From NCBI GenBank assembly GCA_965227145.1, contig OZ245730.1, positions 496,001 to 560,000 on the forward strand: DNA of 64,000 nt, read 5' to 3'. A program made the position numbers and the translations under genes. The DNA comes from JACKAQ01 sp965227145 (lineage in GTDB: Bacteria; Calditrichota; Calditrichia; RBG-13-44-9; J075). Of this stretch, positions 33,407 to 41,714 are shown one piece after another (position 1 is the first letter of the stretch; each line of letters starts with the position of its first letter). The notes below the pieces were generated by a model, which was not told the DNA's origin, did not search any database, and saw only the letters and a program-made list of their open reading frames with translations.

Positions 33407-33658
33407 TCAAATTGTGATGATGTGTTTTTTGAATTTCCGGTAAATCGAATTATTCCCTTCAATTTTTTCGAGCAGGTAAACATAGCTGACAACGTTCAAT
33501 CCGGGTGGAAGTGCGTTTCCATATTCTTTCCGGGCCAGCTGCTTCATTTCCGCCTCTATTCCGTTCAGCACAAGCTTTAGGTAGAGCTTTGGAAATGCCC
33601 TGGAAATCTTGTTCCGCATCTCGATTTTGAACGGCGTTTCAATGATCAGCATTTCCAT
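33407..33658 (-). CDS. Small protein of unknown function
   Basis: This 83-residue basic protein begins at ATG 33658 and has no membrane span. The frame is open further upstream to 33781, but that part translates the TTCCG/CGGAA repeat field and lacks protein character. It overlaps nothing and is followed 11 bases later by the membrane protein gene. I recognise no family. Confidence 0.5.
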   Translation of the reverse strand: MEMLIIETPFKIEMRNKISRAFPKLYLKLVLNGIEAEMKQLARKEYGNALPPGLNVVSYVYLLEKIEGNNSIYRKFKKHIITI

Positions 33659-34039
33659 TTGATTTCCTGCCGGTTTCCGGTGGACTTCCGGTTTGCGGAA
33701 GTGCGTTTCCGCAAATTTCCGCCGGTTTCCGCTTTTGCGGAAGTCGATTTCCGGGGGATTTCCAAAAAAGCGGAAATGCATTTCCGTTTGATTTCCGCCC
33801 CCGTTTCCGCCCCTGTTTCCTGCGGAATTTCCGCCCTTATTTCCGGGTAGGGGAGGTAGGGGAGATCCCGGAAATCTGGTTTGTTTTCACTATACTTTTG
33901 CTCCAGATCTGCTCCATTGGAAATGGACTTCCGGTTTGCGGAAATCAGTTCGAACTTTTTGGAAACGGGCTTCCGGCTTGCGGTAATCCATCCAGACTTT
34001 TTGGAAATGGACTTCCGGGCTTCCGGAAGTGGGCGTCCG
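33659..34039. repeat. Dense TTCCG/CGGAA repeat field
   Basis: In this gap I count over 20 copies of TTCCG or its complement CGGAA, continuing slightly into the 3' end of the next gene. Many pair into small palindromes such as CTTCCG-GTTTG-CGGAAG. In the right half a loose unit of about 50 bp recurs three times (TTGGAAATGGACTTCCGG or close variants near 33919, 33958 and 34001). No convincing gene covers it. It may be a protein-binding array, a recombination or replication site, or a degenerate tandem repeat. Confidence 0.6.
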
Positions 34040-34789
34040 CTAATTGGAAATCCCGTTCTGAATCAGCTTGATAAATTCCGGTCGTGCGGAAGTCGGTTTC
34101 CCGTTTTTGGAAATCTCTGTTTTTTCTGCGACATCTTTTTCGCTGGCTTTGCGGTTTCTCACCTGGCGTTCGGTAATCCCCAGCACTGCAGCCATAATTT
34201 CATTTGTGGGCTCGATGCCGTTGCTTTTCAGGTGTGCCTCGATTTCCGCCATTGTAGCATTTTGGGGATCAAAGGCGGCAGCGGACTTCCGCTCTTCAGC
34301 CTGGATATTTTTTTCGTGTAGGAACTTGAGGAGCAGATTGCTCATCCCGTCGAAGATCAGCTTTGCCAGAAACGGCGGAACGGCAGAGGCTAACAGCCAG
34401 GAAATGCCGGCGATTACGTTCATGTGCTGCCGGACGGCGTCGATGGACATTTCCACGGCATACATCGAGTGAAAGCTCTCCAGGGCGTTTGCCCAGCCGA
34501 TGTAAATGAAAACGAGCCACTTGATCGAGTTGGTGGAAAACTTGGCGGCTTTCATCAGCCGGTTGTAGCCTTCCTGCAGGCTGAGGACAATCACCCCGCC
34601 ATCGAGCACCAAAGCGACGAGCCCGCCGATGACGGCGTTCCCGTAGAAAAATTTCGCGCTGAAGTTCATGGTGTGAACGTAGCTGGCGATGGCGAAGCAT
34701 ACGCCCATAAACAGGCCGGCGTAAAACAGCACCTTCATCAGCCGGTCATCGCTGACCATTTGCGACCGGTTGTATTGATCGAAACTCAT
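34040..34789 (-). CDS. Multi-span membrane protein with helix-turn-helix-like tail
   Basis: This 249-residue protein has about four to five spans between residues 15 and 165 (VLFYAGLFMGVCFAIAS, AVIGGLVALVLDGGVIVL, WLVFIYIGWANAL, ISWLLASAVPPFLA). A cytoplasmic tail contains MAAVLGITERQVRNRKA, which looks like a small helix-turn-helix. The membrane part recalls DUF2637-type proteins of mobile elements, with low certainty. A GAGAGGG site precedes the start. Its tail runs into the repeat field. Confidence 0.65.
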   Translation of the reverse strand: MSFDQYNRSQMVSDDRLMKVLFYAGLFMGVCFAIASYVHTMNFSAKFFYGNAVIGGLVALVLDGGVIVLSLQEGYNRLMKAAKFSTNSIKWLVFIYIGWANALESFHSMYAVEMSIDAVRQHMNVIAGISWLLASAVPPFLAKLIFDGMSNLLLKFLHEKNIQAEERKSAAAFDPQNATMAEIEAHLKSNGIEPTNEIMAAVLGITERQVRNRKASEKDVAEKTEISKNGKPTSARPEFIKLIQNGISN

Positions 34790-34889
34790 AGAACCCTCTC
34801 ACTGGTTTTCTGAATGTGAAGCGGAGTTATCCCTTAAACTCGCGCTCTATTTTTGCTCCAAAGTCAGTGTCCATAAATGATGCAAAAAA

Positions 34890-34914
34890 GCCCAAAATAA
34901 TGGGCGTTTTGGGC
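34890..34914. promoter_or_regulatory. Inverted repeat near the phage end
   Basis: GCCCAAAA (34890-34897) and TTTTGGGC (34907-34914) form a perfect 8-bp stem over a 9-base loop, about 60 bases inside the tRNA-derived junction. It lies upstream of the reverse-strand gene and close to the attachment site, so it might be an operator, an integrase arm structure, or a terminator from the phage side. Nothing else is evident in 34790-34971. Confidence 0.35.
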
Positions 34915-34971
34915 AAAAGGCATCAATCAAGTTGTGTAAAATTAGTGTGTTAAAGGCGTGTCTTTTTTGAA

Positions 34972-35021
34972 CTTAGGATCATGTGCCGAAAGGCGTGGAG
35001 GTTCGAGTCCTCTCCCGGGTA
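34972..35021 (+). other. 3' half of tRNA-Leu(UAG): right attachment site of the prophage
   Basis: The sequence reads as anticodon loop CTTAGGA (anticodon TAG), variable arm GCC-GAAA-GGC, T arm GGAGG-TTCGAGT-CCTCT, acceptor 3' strand CCCGGGT and discriminator A at 35021. The 39-43 side of the anticodon stem (TCATG) has no complement upstream (TTGAA), and no D arm or 5' acceptor strand (ACCCGGG) precedes it. The tRNA is therefore only half present, as left by a phage that integrates at the anticodon loop and rebuilds the gene at its other end. The core shared with the left end should start near 34971. Confidence 0.85.
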
Positions 35022-35043
35022 CAATCAATATTTTCAACAGCTT

Positions 35044-35071
35044 AGCCCCGCAAATATTTGCGGGGCTTTTT
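35044..35071 (+). terminator. Rho-independent terminator of the tRNA gene
   Basis: AGCCCCGCAAA and TTTGCGGGGCT form a perfect stem followed by a T-rich tail. It lies 22 bases behind the tRNA-derived segment and should be the original terminator of the host tRNA-Leu gene, now cut off from its promoter. Confidence 0.8.
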
Positions 35072-35482
35072 GTTTTTTGAATGCTTTTGTACTATACCTG
35101 TTTTTGGTCAAACAAGTGTAATTACAACATGGGAAGGGCTTTTCAACTCATGATTCGCATTTGTAATTTAGAGATAATGAAGCATGGTAAACTGAGCAAA
35201 CATTCAATAAAATATCCTTGTTTACAAATGGTTGTATCGTATGCAAATGTTCAGATTGCCTTTTGTAGATAAGCCATTACATACTCATGCAGTTATTTAC
35301 CAACACCTTCTATCGATTCAAAATTAAGGTGCAGAAAAGTCGAAGTTGTTTATCAAGGCATAAGCCTCGCCCATAATTTTAGATCACGAAAATTAATGTT
35401 TGTTAGAATTATTTTGGATGTTGAATTAAACAAAATATTTCCCGAAAATACATTCAACCAATCGGAAATGTGCGGATAGATT
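35072..35482. other. AT-rich gap without a convincing gene
   Basis: About 410 bases of host DNA next to the attachment site. A 63-codon frame at 35081-35272 has an unnatural composition and no ribosome site. I see no promoter or RNA gene that I can support. Confidence 0.4.
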
Positions 35483-35866
35483 ATGAAATATGCTAATATA
35501 CGTGGTGCAATCGAACAGCTGCGAAACGAAGAAAAAATCACCGTTGAACAAATGGCCGATCAGGCCGGGATATCATTTAGTGAATTAATCGACATCCTTA
35601 CCGGCAAAACGCAACAGGTAACGGACGATATAATCCAAAAAATAGCTGATTCATTTAACAGGACCATCATCGAAAATGGCGATTTGATTGCTTTCGAAAA
35701 TCCCACCATTGTCATAAAACACATGAACCATCCCAAAATGCACGAAATATGCAAACTCCTGCAACAAATGCCCGAATCCAGGCTGGAGGAAATCGCAAAA
35801 TTTCTCCACAAGCTTTCCAACGATGAAAAAAATCGAAATTCGAAGCATATAAAAAATGACGTGTAA
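35483..35866 (+). CDS. XRE-like helix-turn-helix protein
   Basis: This 127-residue protein has an N-terminal XRE-type helix-turn-helix (ITVEQMADQAGISFSELIDIL, residues about 19-39) and a C-terminal helical region (HEICKLLQQMPESRLEEIAKFLHKL) that probably dimerises. It binds DNA by family. It lies on the host side of the attachment site, so it is not the phage repressor. No good ribosome site is visible before ATG 35483. The target is unknown. Confidence 0.65.
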   Translation: MKYANIRGAIEQLRNEEKITVEQMADQAGISFSELIDILTGKTQQVTDDIIQKIADSFNRTIIENGDLIAFENPTIVIKHMNHPKMHEICKLLQQMPESRLEEIAKFLHKLSNDEKNRNSKHIKNDV

Positions 35867-36097
35867 AAATAAATTGCGCCAGAATTTGTCCCGAGCCCAG
35901 TCGAAGGGCTTGCCCTAAGCCCGCGCCACCCTGTCAATCGTAAGGTCATGGCGCTGACGTGCCCAATCGTTACTCCCACAAAATCTAACCGAACCGAAAG
36001 CAATTCAACAAAATCTAATTGCCTCCAAAACGGTGTTGTAAAATAATGTCCGGTTCCATATCTTCCACCGGTGCAAAAAATACTCAAAGCTCAAAAA

Positions 36098-36430
36098 ATG
36101 ATGAAATTAAAGATTACGCTTCTCGTGGTGTGTCTTCTGATTCTGGGAGCACATTTTCTGCGCGATGGGAACACTTACGCGATGTTACTCTCCATTGCCA
36201 CACCTTTTTTACTTTTGATAAAGAAAAAGTGGGCATTAACGACCGTCCAGATTATCCTGGTAATTGGTGCGATTATCTGGATCGATACGACATATACCCT
36301 TATAGAACAACGAATGGCAAGCGGCGCACCATGGATTCGCATGGCCGCAATATTGCTCTCCGTAGCTTGTTTGACATTGTACTCAGCAATAATGCTGAAT
36401 TCGTCTGAAATCAAAAAGAGATATACGTAA
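36098..36430 (+). CDS. Small membrane protein with four spans
   Basis: This roughly 110-residue protein has hydrophobic segments ITLLVVCLLILGAHF, YAMLLSIATPFLLL, VQIILVIGAIIWI and MAAILLSVACLTLYSAIM. I recognise no named family. The start is uncertain (ATG 36098 or 36101; an in-frame TTG at 36071), without a good ribosome site. The 200 bases before it carry a GAGCCCAGTCGAAGGGC-type palindrome common as dispersed repeat in bacteria. Confidence 0.55.
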   Translation: MMKLKITLLVVCLLILGAHFLRDGNTYAMLLSIATPFLLLIKKKWALTTVQIILVIGAIIWIDTTYTLIEQRMASGAPWIRMAAILLSVACLTLYSAIMLNSSEIKKRYT

Positions 36431-36486
36431 GTAAGGTTAGTATCGAATTGTATCAGATGGCGAAACTGAATTTCGTCACGGCTTTT

Positions 36487-36962
36487 TTATAGAATGCGAG
36501 AATGCAGATGCGTTGTTCTCGCCGAATCCGGAGAAAGCAGCCCGTAACATTGCCCATCGGAAATCACTTTAACATTCGCAGAAATAATGCCCGTTGCCTG
36601 AGCCTGCTCCTCGCTGGTTGCTGCAATTTCATTGGTTCTTGAATCCAGCTGACTGATATTACTAACGATAACCGACAGCGCATCGCCAGCAGCATTTGCC
36701 AAAGAAATGCCGTTATTCAACTCCGTTGTGTTAATTGAAATCATATCGACAACCGATTGATTGCGGTTTTTAGCGTGTGGCAGGATGAGTTGGCTGTTTC
36801 CATAATACTTTTGGAATTGCTGTTGATCGCCTCGTCCATTTCCTCGATGCTGCCTACGGCAAAGTTTGCGTTTTGGCTTTGGTCCGTGGCAACTTTGTTT
36901 AACACATCCGACGCGGTTGCTTTGTGGTGAGAAAGTAAAAAAATGCGATAGTTGGTGTTCAA
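36487..36962 (-). pseudogene. Decayed methyl-accepting chemotaxis receptor signalling domain
   Basis: Two short reverse-strand frames join into one chemotaxis-receptor fragment. Upstream, 36741-36962 reads LNKVATDQSQNANFAVGSIEE and ends near 36741; downstream, 36487-36744 reads ISLANAAGDALSVIVSNISQ, then TNEIAATSEEQAQATGIISA, the conserved hairpin-flanking region of the MCP signalling domain. The frames overlap by four bases at the break. There is no membrane part or sensor domain. The gene is truncated at both ends and frameshifted, hence a relic. Confidence 0.7.
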
Positions 36963-37002
36963 CGGTGGGGTGGATTGAAGCTACAGATGCCGCAAAATCC
37001 GA

Positions 37003-37446
37003 TTATTTTTTCAGAAATTTTTCAATTTCTGTTGTTTCAACTTCGGTGATATCGCCGAGTTGAGCCAATTTGGATTTTGTTTCGAATATCGCTTCCTCTA
37101 AATCTTTTAATGCATCTGCATTTAACGCATCCGATTCTTCCGCATCCATATGAAAATTAATCATCGCGTTCAGAAAATTATTGAGAATGTGTTGCGATGA
37201 GCGAATCGAGGCTACAAATATTTCCTTTTTTTCACGTTCTTTTTCTGCGACATGATCGATGTTACGTTTGATCAAAACATAAAGCATCGCGGATGTGATA
37301 ATGACATAAAACCAGCCTTTAAACGTTTGGGCGATGGTCACATATTTCAGCGAAAAAAACATTAATTCAACTGCGGTATCCGATAGCAAAATCCACAAAA
37401 TGCCAAAAATAAAATAGATTAACGTAATTCTGAATTGAGGTGCCAT
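37003..37446 (-). CDS. Two-span membrane protein resembling a sensor N-terminus
   Basis: This 147-residue protein begins FRITLIYFIFGILWILLSD, a segment typical of the N-terminus of membrane histidine kinases and diguanylate cyclases, has a second span (GWFYVIITSAMLYVLI), and continues as a coiled coil with a short C-terminal helix. No kinase or output domain follows, so it is a stand-alone sensor or a truncated one. ATG 37446 has a GGAG site; TTG 37473 is less likely. Confidence 0.6.
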   Translation of the reverse strand: MAPQFRITLIYFIFGILWILLSDTAVELMFFSLKYVTIAQTFKGWFYVIITSAMLYVLIKRNIDHVAEKEREKKEIFVASIRSSQHILNNFLNAMINFHMDAEESDALNADALKDLEEAIFETKSKLAQLGDITEVETTEIEKFLKK

Positions 37447-37820
37447 AAAATACGTCTCCGGAAATTTGACCAATTTGGTTCACAAAAGTACATCGGCAAA
37501 ATCGTTTGAAACTATATGCAAAACAATTTTCAACGAGAGGTGGCTTTAACTTCTGAAAGATCATTCGGAAATGATAAACGAAATAGCAATTCTTCTGAAA
37601 TCAATTGTTGATCGCTTTGAGGGCGGAAAACAGCCGCAATCAGCCCAACCCGTTCAAGTCTTTTGCTGCAATTTTATCGATTGTTATTTTTAACATAATC
37701 AAATAAACAGATTGTGGCAACACGGATTTCAAGAGAAATCGCGTTTTCTGAAAAATCGCCAATATCGGATGCACAACGCGGGTGATTTTTTACCGGTGCC
37801 TTTTTTCGCGGATGCTGCTG
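37447..37820. other. Gap without a recognised gene
   Basis: About 370 bases between the two-span membrane protein and the response regulator. No reading frame with protein character, no tRNA-like fold and no strong hairpin were seen. Confidence 0.4.
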
Positions 37821-38201
37821 TTAATGAACAACAATGGCAGCATTGGCAGATGACAACACTCGTTTGATGGCGCTTTTCAACATGCTCAAATCGGCAGATT
37901 TAACGACGTATTCTTCCGCTGCCCAGCTCATAAAATTATCTTTGTAATGCGAATAGGCGCTGTTGATAATCACTGGCAAACAGGCATTGATGCCGAGCAT
38001 TTTTCGCAATGCTTCCAGCCCGTGCATGTTTGGCAGCATTAAATCCAGAATCACAACATCCGGTTTTTCGCTGGTTATTTTTTCCACGGCTTCCAGCCCG
38101 TCGCGAGCTAAAATAACATCGTAGCCCATGTCCGATATTTCCATTTCGTAGAGCACTCTTTGGGCAGCGTCGTCTTCGACGATCAACACTTTTTTCATCA
38201 T
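37821..38201 (-). CDS. Stand-alone response regulator receiver protein (CheY-like)
   Basis: This roughly 126-residue protein is a single receiver domain: acidic pocket VLIVEDDAAQ, phosphoacceptor aspartate in VVILDLMLPN, threonine/serine position in VIINSAY, and lysine in EYVVKSADL. There is no output domain, so it signals by protein contact. It starts at ATG 38201 or 38198 after a GGGGGT-rich segment. The adjacent genes at 37003 and 38263 look sensory, suggesting a small signalling cluster with a missing or distant kinase. Confidence 0.8.
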   Translation of the reverse strand: MMKKVLIVEDDAAQRVLYEMEISDMGYDVILARDGLEAVEKITSEKPDVVILDLMLPNMHGLEALRKMLGINACLPVIINSAYSHYKDNFMSWAAEEYVVKSADLSMLKSAIKRVLSSANAAIVVH

Positions 38202-38262
38202 ATACCCCCATTTTTTTTCTGGGAAAAGGTTACCCAAAGATCTTTCCTGATCCTGCTATGTG

Positions 38263-38730
38263 TTAATGCCACTCATCCACACAGCCTTCAAAAAGGGCTT
38301 TGTAATCGATGAATGGCGTGTTTTTTTTGCTGGCCAGCGAAACATAAGTTCTGGCAAGCGTATCTTTGCCGACACCGAGAATGGTGCTGATCAGCCCCAA
38401 TGCTTCCGCATATTCCGCAGGCTGCAAATTTTTCAAAATGCGGTTCCAGATGGCAATTTCCAGGACGTTGAACGCGGTTTGAACTTCGTAAAGGTCGTAA
38501 CCGTGTGAGAAACGTTCTTTGGCGATGGTTTCCACAAAGGATATCAGCGACATCAGGTTTTTTTCGATCACGCTTTGGAGGGTCAGGTCGTAGAGTTTTT
38601 TTAACCGTTGTTGGGTTTTTTCCAGGCCTTCGGCTTCGTAATGTTTCAGATGGGTGCGGTTGATGGCTTGCATCGCCTCTGCAATAATTGTATCGTGATG
38701 CTCTTGCAACAGACGGGTTAGGTTTTCCAT
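38263..38730 (-). CDS. RsbR-N-like helical sensor domain protein
   Basis: This 155-residue, all-helical protein has the layout of RsbRD/RsbR N-terminal domains (LTRLLQEHHDTIIAEAMQAI, QSVIEKNLMSLISFVETIAKERF, YEVQTAFNVLEIAIWNRI). Such domains sense signals in stressosome or kinase proteins; here the domain stands alone. It lies directly upstream of the response regulator on the same strand, 60 bases apart, so the two are probably co-transcribed. ATG 38730 has a distant GGAG. Family assignment is tentative. Confidence 0.55.
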   Translation of the reverse strand: MENLTRLLQEHHDTIIAEAMQAINRTHLKHYEAEGLEKTQQRLKKLYDLTLQSVIEKNLMSLISFVETIAKERFSHGYDLYEVQTAFNVLEIAIWNRILKNLQPAEYAEALGLISTILGVGKDTLARTYVSLASKKNTPFIDYKALFEGCVDEWH

Positions 38731-38876
38731 CGTTTTAAGTGCTCCGGTTTTTCTATATTTAACGATAGCATCCGTTGGTTCGTTTCGTTTTATGTGAAAA
38801 AAAGCGTTTGTCACAATCCTGCAAATTAATTGGCGAAAAATGGCTGCCGCAAAACATGATTGCCGGCATCCGCCGG

Positions 38877-39275
38877 TTAAAACGGTCCGCTGCCTTTGCG
38901 ATCCCGGTCATCAAAATCGCACTCCTCAAATGCAGTGTGACCTTTGTATTGCGTCTCTAATGTTTCCCTGAAATGTTCCTCCAGCGCGATACAAATTTCC
39001 GGTCGCCGGAGCCATTCGCCTTCATCGTTGGTGCAGTAATTTGTGTCGAGTTGAATTTTTTTTCCGGAGTAAATGCCGTACAACTCGACATCCTCCGGGG
39101 CGACGCCGTTTTCATCCAGATATTCGATCAGTCCGCAAACCGTATCGCACTGATAATAATTGTAAACGGGCGCATCGCTTTGTCCGTAAAGCACGTCAAT
39201 GCATGCTTCGTACATAAATGGCAGGTTTTTGTCATACTTCGATTTTGGTCCGATAAACTTTCTGATGATACTCAT
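38877..39275 (-). CDS. Conserved protein of unknown function
   Basis: This 132-residue acidic, soluble protein begins SIIRKFIGPKSKYDKNLPFM and contains five cysteines that could bind a metal or form disulfides (YYQCDTVCGL, NYCTND, EECDF, CIDV). I recognise no family. A strong CCGGAGG site precedes ATG 39275. It has no evident link to the malic enzyme gene behind it, from which it is separated by a terminator. Confidence 0.65.
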   Translation of the reverse strand: MSIIRKFIGPKSKYDKNLPFMYEACIDVLYGQSDAPVYNYYQCDTVCGLIEYLDENGVAPEDVELYGIYSGKKIQLDTNYCTNDEGEWLRRPEICIALEEHFRETLETQYKGHTAFEECDFDDRDRKGSGPF

Positions 39276-39354
39276 GTCAAACCTCCGGTCAGTAAATTTT
39301 GCAGATATGTGTGCTTTTTTTTATCCACGCCACAAAAAAACCGGATGAAAATCA

Positions 39355-39390
39355 CCGTCACGCCCGATTTATCCAAATCGGGCGTGACGG
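39355..39390 (-). terminator. Strong terminator-like hairpin after maeB
   Basis: CCGTCACGCCCGATTT (39355-39370) and its perfect complement (39375-39390) form a 16-bp stem over a 4-base loop, directly behind the maeB stop codon on the reverse strand, followed by TGATTTTC. It may serve genes from both sides. Confidence 0.7.
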
Positions 39391-39397
39391 CAGAGCA

Positions 39398-41674
39398 TTA
39401 GTTCGAGAGCGGATCGTTTTCGCTTTGCGCGTCCAGAACCGCGATGGCGGACATGTAAACCACGTCAATTTCATCAAAATCACCGATTTGGAGCACGTGA
39501 ACCGGCTTTTCCATTCCCATCAAAATGGGTCCCACGGCAACGGCATTTCCGAGCCGCTGCAATAGTTTGTACGCCACATTTCCCGCGGCCAAATTGGGGA
39601 AAATTAACACGTTGGCACCACCCTTTCCGGCCAGATCGCTGAACGGGAATATTTCATCGATAATTTTGGGAACGACTGCGGTATCCGCCTGCATTTCCCC
39701 GTCGATGAGAATATCCAATCCGCGTTCCCGGACCAGCTTTGTGGCGTTCCGGACTTTTTCAGCCAGCGGATGCCGGGAGCTGCCAAAGTTGGAAAACGAG
39801 AGCATGGCGATTCTCGGATCGACACCCAACCGGCGCACTTCGCTGTTGGCGAGAATCGCGATATCGGCCAGATCTTCCGCGCTCGGCTCGACATTCACTG
39901 TCGCGTCGGCAAAAAAGTAGATCTGATCTTTGATCATCATCATATACAATCCCGCAACTTTCCGAACGCCGGGACGCATGCCGATAATCTGCAGCGCCGG
40001 ACGAATCACGTCCGAGTATTGTTGGGTCAGCCCGGAAACCAAACCGTCGGCGTCGCCCAATTTCAACATCATCGTTGCGAAATAATTGTTGTTACGGATA
40101 AGCCGTTGCGCTTCCATTTTCACAATCCCTTTGCGTTTCCGCAAATCATACAGCGCATCGCCATATTTCTCCAGATTAGGAGAAGTGGGCGGGTGAATAA
40201 TTTCGATACCTTTGGAAATATCCAGATGCAGATTGCCCAATTTTTCCTCGATCACTTCCGGTCTGCCGAGCAGCACCGGATGCGCCAGTTGTTCGTCCAG
40301 AATAATTTCGCAGGCTTTTAAAATGGAATCGTGCTCGCCTTCGGGATACACAATGCGTTTGGGCGCTTTTTTCGCTTTGTTGATAAACTTGCGCATCACG
40401 TGGCGGGACATGCCCAGCCGGTCTTCCAGCTTTTCTTTGTATTCATCGAGATCAATTTTGAGGCGGGCGACGCCGGTTTCCATCGCCGCTTTTGCGACGG
40501 CCGATGCTTCCCACAGCAGCACGCGCGGATCGAACGGTTTGGGAATAATATATTCCGGCCCAAATTCGATGTGCTCCGAACGATAGGCTTTGATCACCGA
40601 AAACGGCACCGGTTCTTTCGCCAGCGCTGCCAGCGCTTTGGCTGCGGCAACCTTCATTTCTTCGTTAATGGATGTTGCCCGGACATCCAGCGCACCGCGG
40701 AAAATAAACGGAAATCCCAATACGTTGTTCACCTGATTGGGATAATCGCTGCGACCGGTAGCCATAATGACGTCGCTGCGGGCGGCTTTTGCTTCTTCGT
40801 AAGTGATTTCCGGGTCCGGGTTTGCCATCGCAAAAATAATCGGGCGATCCGCCATCGAGCGCACCATTTCGCGGGTCAGCACGTTGGCAATCGAAACGCC
40901 GGCGAACACATCCGCACCTTTCATGGTGTCTTCCAGCGTGCGCATATCGGTTTCTTTCGCGAAAATTTCTTTATAGGGATTCATGCCTGCTGTGCGACCT
41001 TTGTAGATAACGCCTTTGCTATCCACCATCGTCACATTTTCCAGCGTTGCGCCCAGCGTAACGTAAAATTTGGCGCAGGCAATGCCCGCCGCACCGGCGC
41101 CCATAAAAACGATTTTGACATCCTCGATGCGTTTATTGACGATTTCCAGCGCGTTCAGCAAACCGGCGCCGGAAATGATCGCGGTGCCGTGCTGGTCATC
41201 GTGAAACACCGGGATATTCATTTGCTTTTTCAACTCTTCTTCGATGTAAAAGCATTCCGGCGCTTTGATATCTTCGAGATTGATCCCCCCGAAAGTGGGT
41301 TCCAGCAGTTTCACCGTGCGGATAATTTCGTCCGAATTGTGGGTGTCCAATTCCAGGTCGAACACGTCGATATCGGCAAATCGTTTGAACAGCACGCCTT
41401 TGCCTTCCATCACCGGTTTGCCGGCGCCCGCGCCGATATCGCCAAGCCCCAGCACCGCAGTTCCGTTGCTAATCACCGCCACCAAATTCCCTTTGGCAGT
41501 ATAATTGAAAATTTCATCCGGATTTTTTTCAATTTCCCGGCAGGGTTCCGCAACGCCGGGCGTATATGCCAGCGACAAATCGCGCTGGGTAACACAGGGT
41601 TTGGTGGTGTTTACCTCAATTTTCCCGTGTCGGCCCCTTCGGTGATATTCGAGGGCTTCGTCTCTGTAATTCAT
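39398..41674 (-). CDS. maeB: NADP-dependent malic enzyme fused to phosphotransacetylase-like domain
   Basis: This 758-residue protein has the MaeB architecture. Residues 1 to about 430 are malic enzyme, with AYTPGVAEPCREI, NGTAVLGLGDIGA and FMGAGAAGIA (NADP site). Residues about 430-758 are the phosphotransacetylase-like domain, with KRIVYPEGEHD, LADIAILANSEVRRL and GPILMGMEKPVHVL. It converts malate to pyruvate with reduction of NADP and supplies NADPH; the C-terminal domain is regulatory in known MaeB proteins, responding to acetyl-CoA. An AAGGAG site precedes ATG 41674. Length is standard. Confidence 0.95.
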   Translation of the reverse strand: MNYRDEALEYHRRGRHGKIEVNTTKPCVTQRDLSLAYTPGVAEPCREIEKNPDEIFNYTAKGNLVAVISNGTAVLGLGDIGAGAGKPVMEGKGVLFKRFADIDVFDLELDTHNSDEIIRTVKLLEPTFGGINLEDIKAPECFYIEEELKKQMNIPVFHDDQHGTAIISGAGLLNALEIVNKRIEDVKIVFMGAGAAGIACAKFYVTLGATLENVTMVDSKGVIYKGRTAGMNPYKEIFAKETDMRTLEDTMKGADVFAGVSIANVLTREMVRSMADRPIIFAMANPDPEITYEEAKAARSDVIMATGRSDYPNQVNNVLGFPFIFRGALDVRATSINEEMKVAAAKALAALAKEPVPFSVIKAYRSEHIEFGPEYIIPKPFDPRVLLWEASAVAKAAMETGVARLKIDLDEYKEKLEDRLGMSRHVMRKFINKAKKAPKRIVYPEGEHDSILKACEIILDEQLAHPVLLGRPEVIEEKLGNLHLDISKGIEIIHPPTSPNLEKYGDALYDLRKRKGIVKMEAQRLIRNNNYFATMMLKLGDADGLVSGLTQQYSDVIRPALQIIGMRPGVRKVAGLYMMMIKDQIYFFADATVNVEPSAEDLADIAILANSEVRRLGVDPRIAMLSFSNFGSSRHPLAEKVRNATKLVRERGLDILIDGEMQADTAVVPKIIDEIFPFSDLAGKGGANVLIFPNLAAGNVAYKLLQRLGNAVAVGPILMGMEKPVHVLQIGDFDEIDVVYMSAIAVLDAQSENDPLSN

Positions 41675-41714
41675 AATTACTCCTTATAAGCATCTGGCTC
41701 GTATGGTTTTGGTT

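Noticed and set aside
33659..34039. TTCCG/CGGAA field considered as a CRISPR array
   Set aside because: No constant repeat length and no unique spacers of constant size; motifs occur in both orientations at irregular distances.
34930..35021. Complete tRNA gene
   Set aside because: No D arm, no 5' acceptor strand, and the anticodon stem cannot close, so only the 3' half is present.
35081..35272. 63-codon forward frame next to the attachment site
   Set aside because: It has no ribosome site, a composition rich in Cys, Tyr and Met as expected from AT-rich noncoding DNA, and no recognisable features.
35483..35866. XRE-like protein as the phage repressor
   Set aside because: It lies on the host side of the tRNA-derived junction and is therefore outside the prophage.
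40331..41689. Forward 452-codon frame opposite maeB
   Set aside because: MaeB is unmistakable on the reverse strand; the forward frame is rich in His, Phe and Arg, typical of an antisense shadow.
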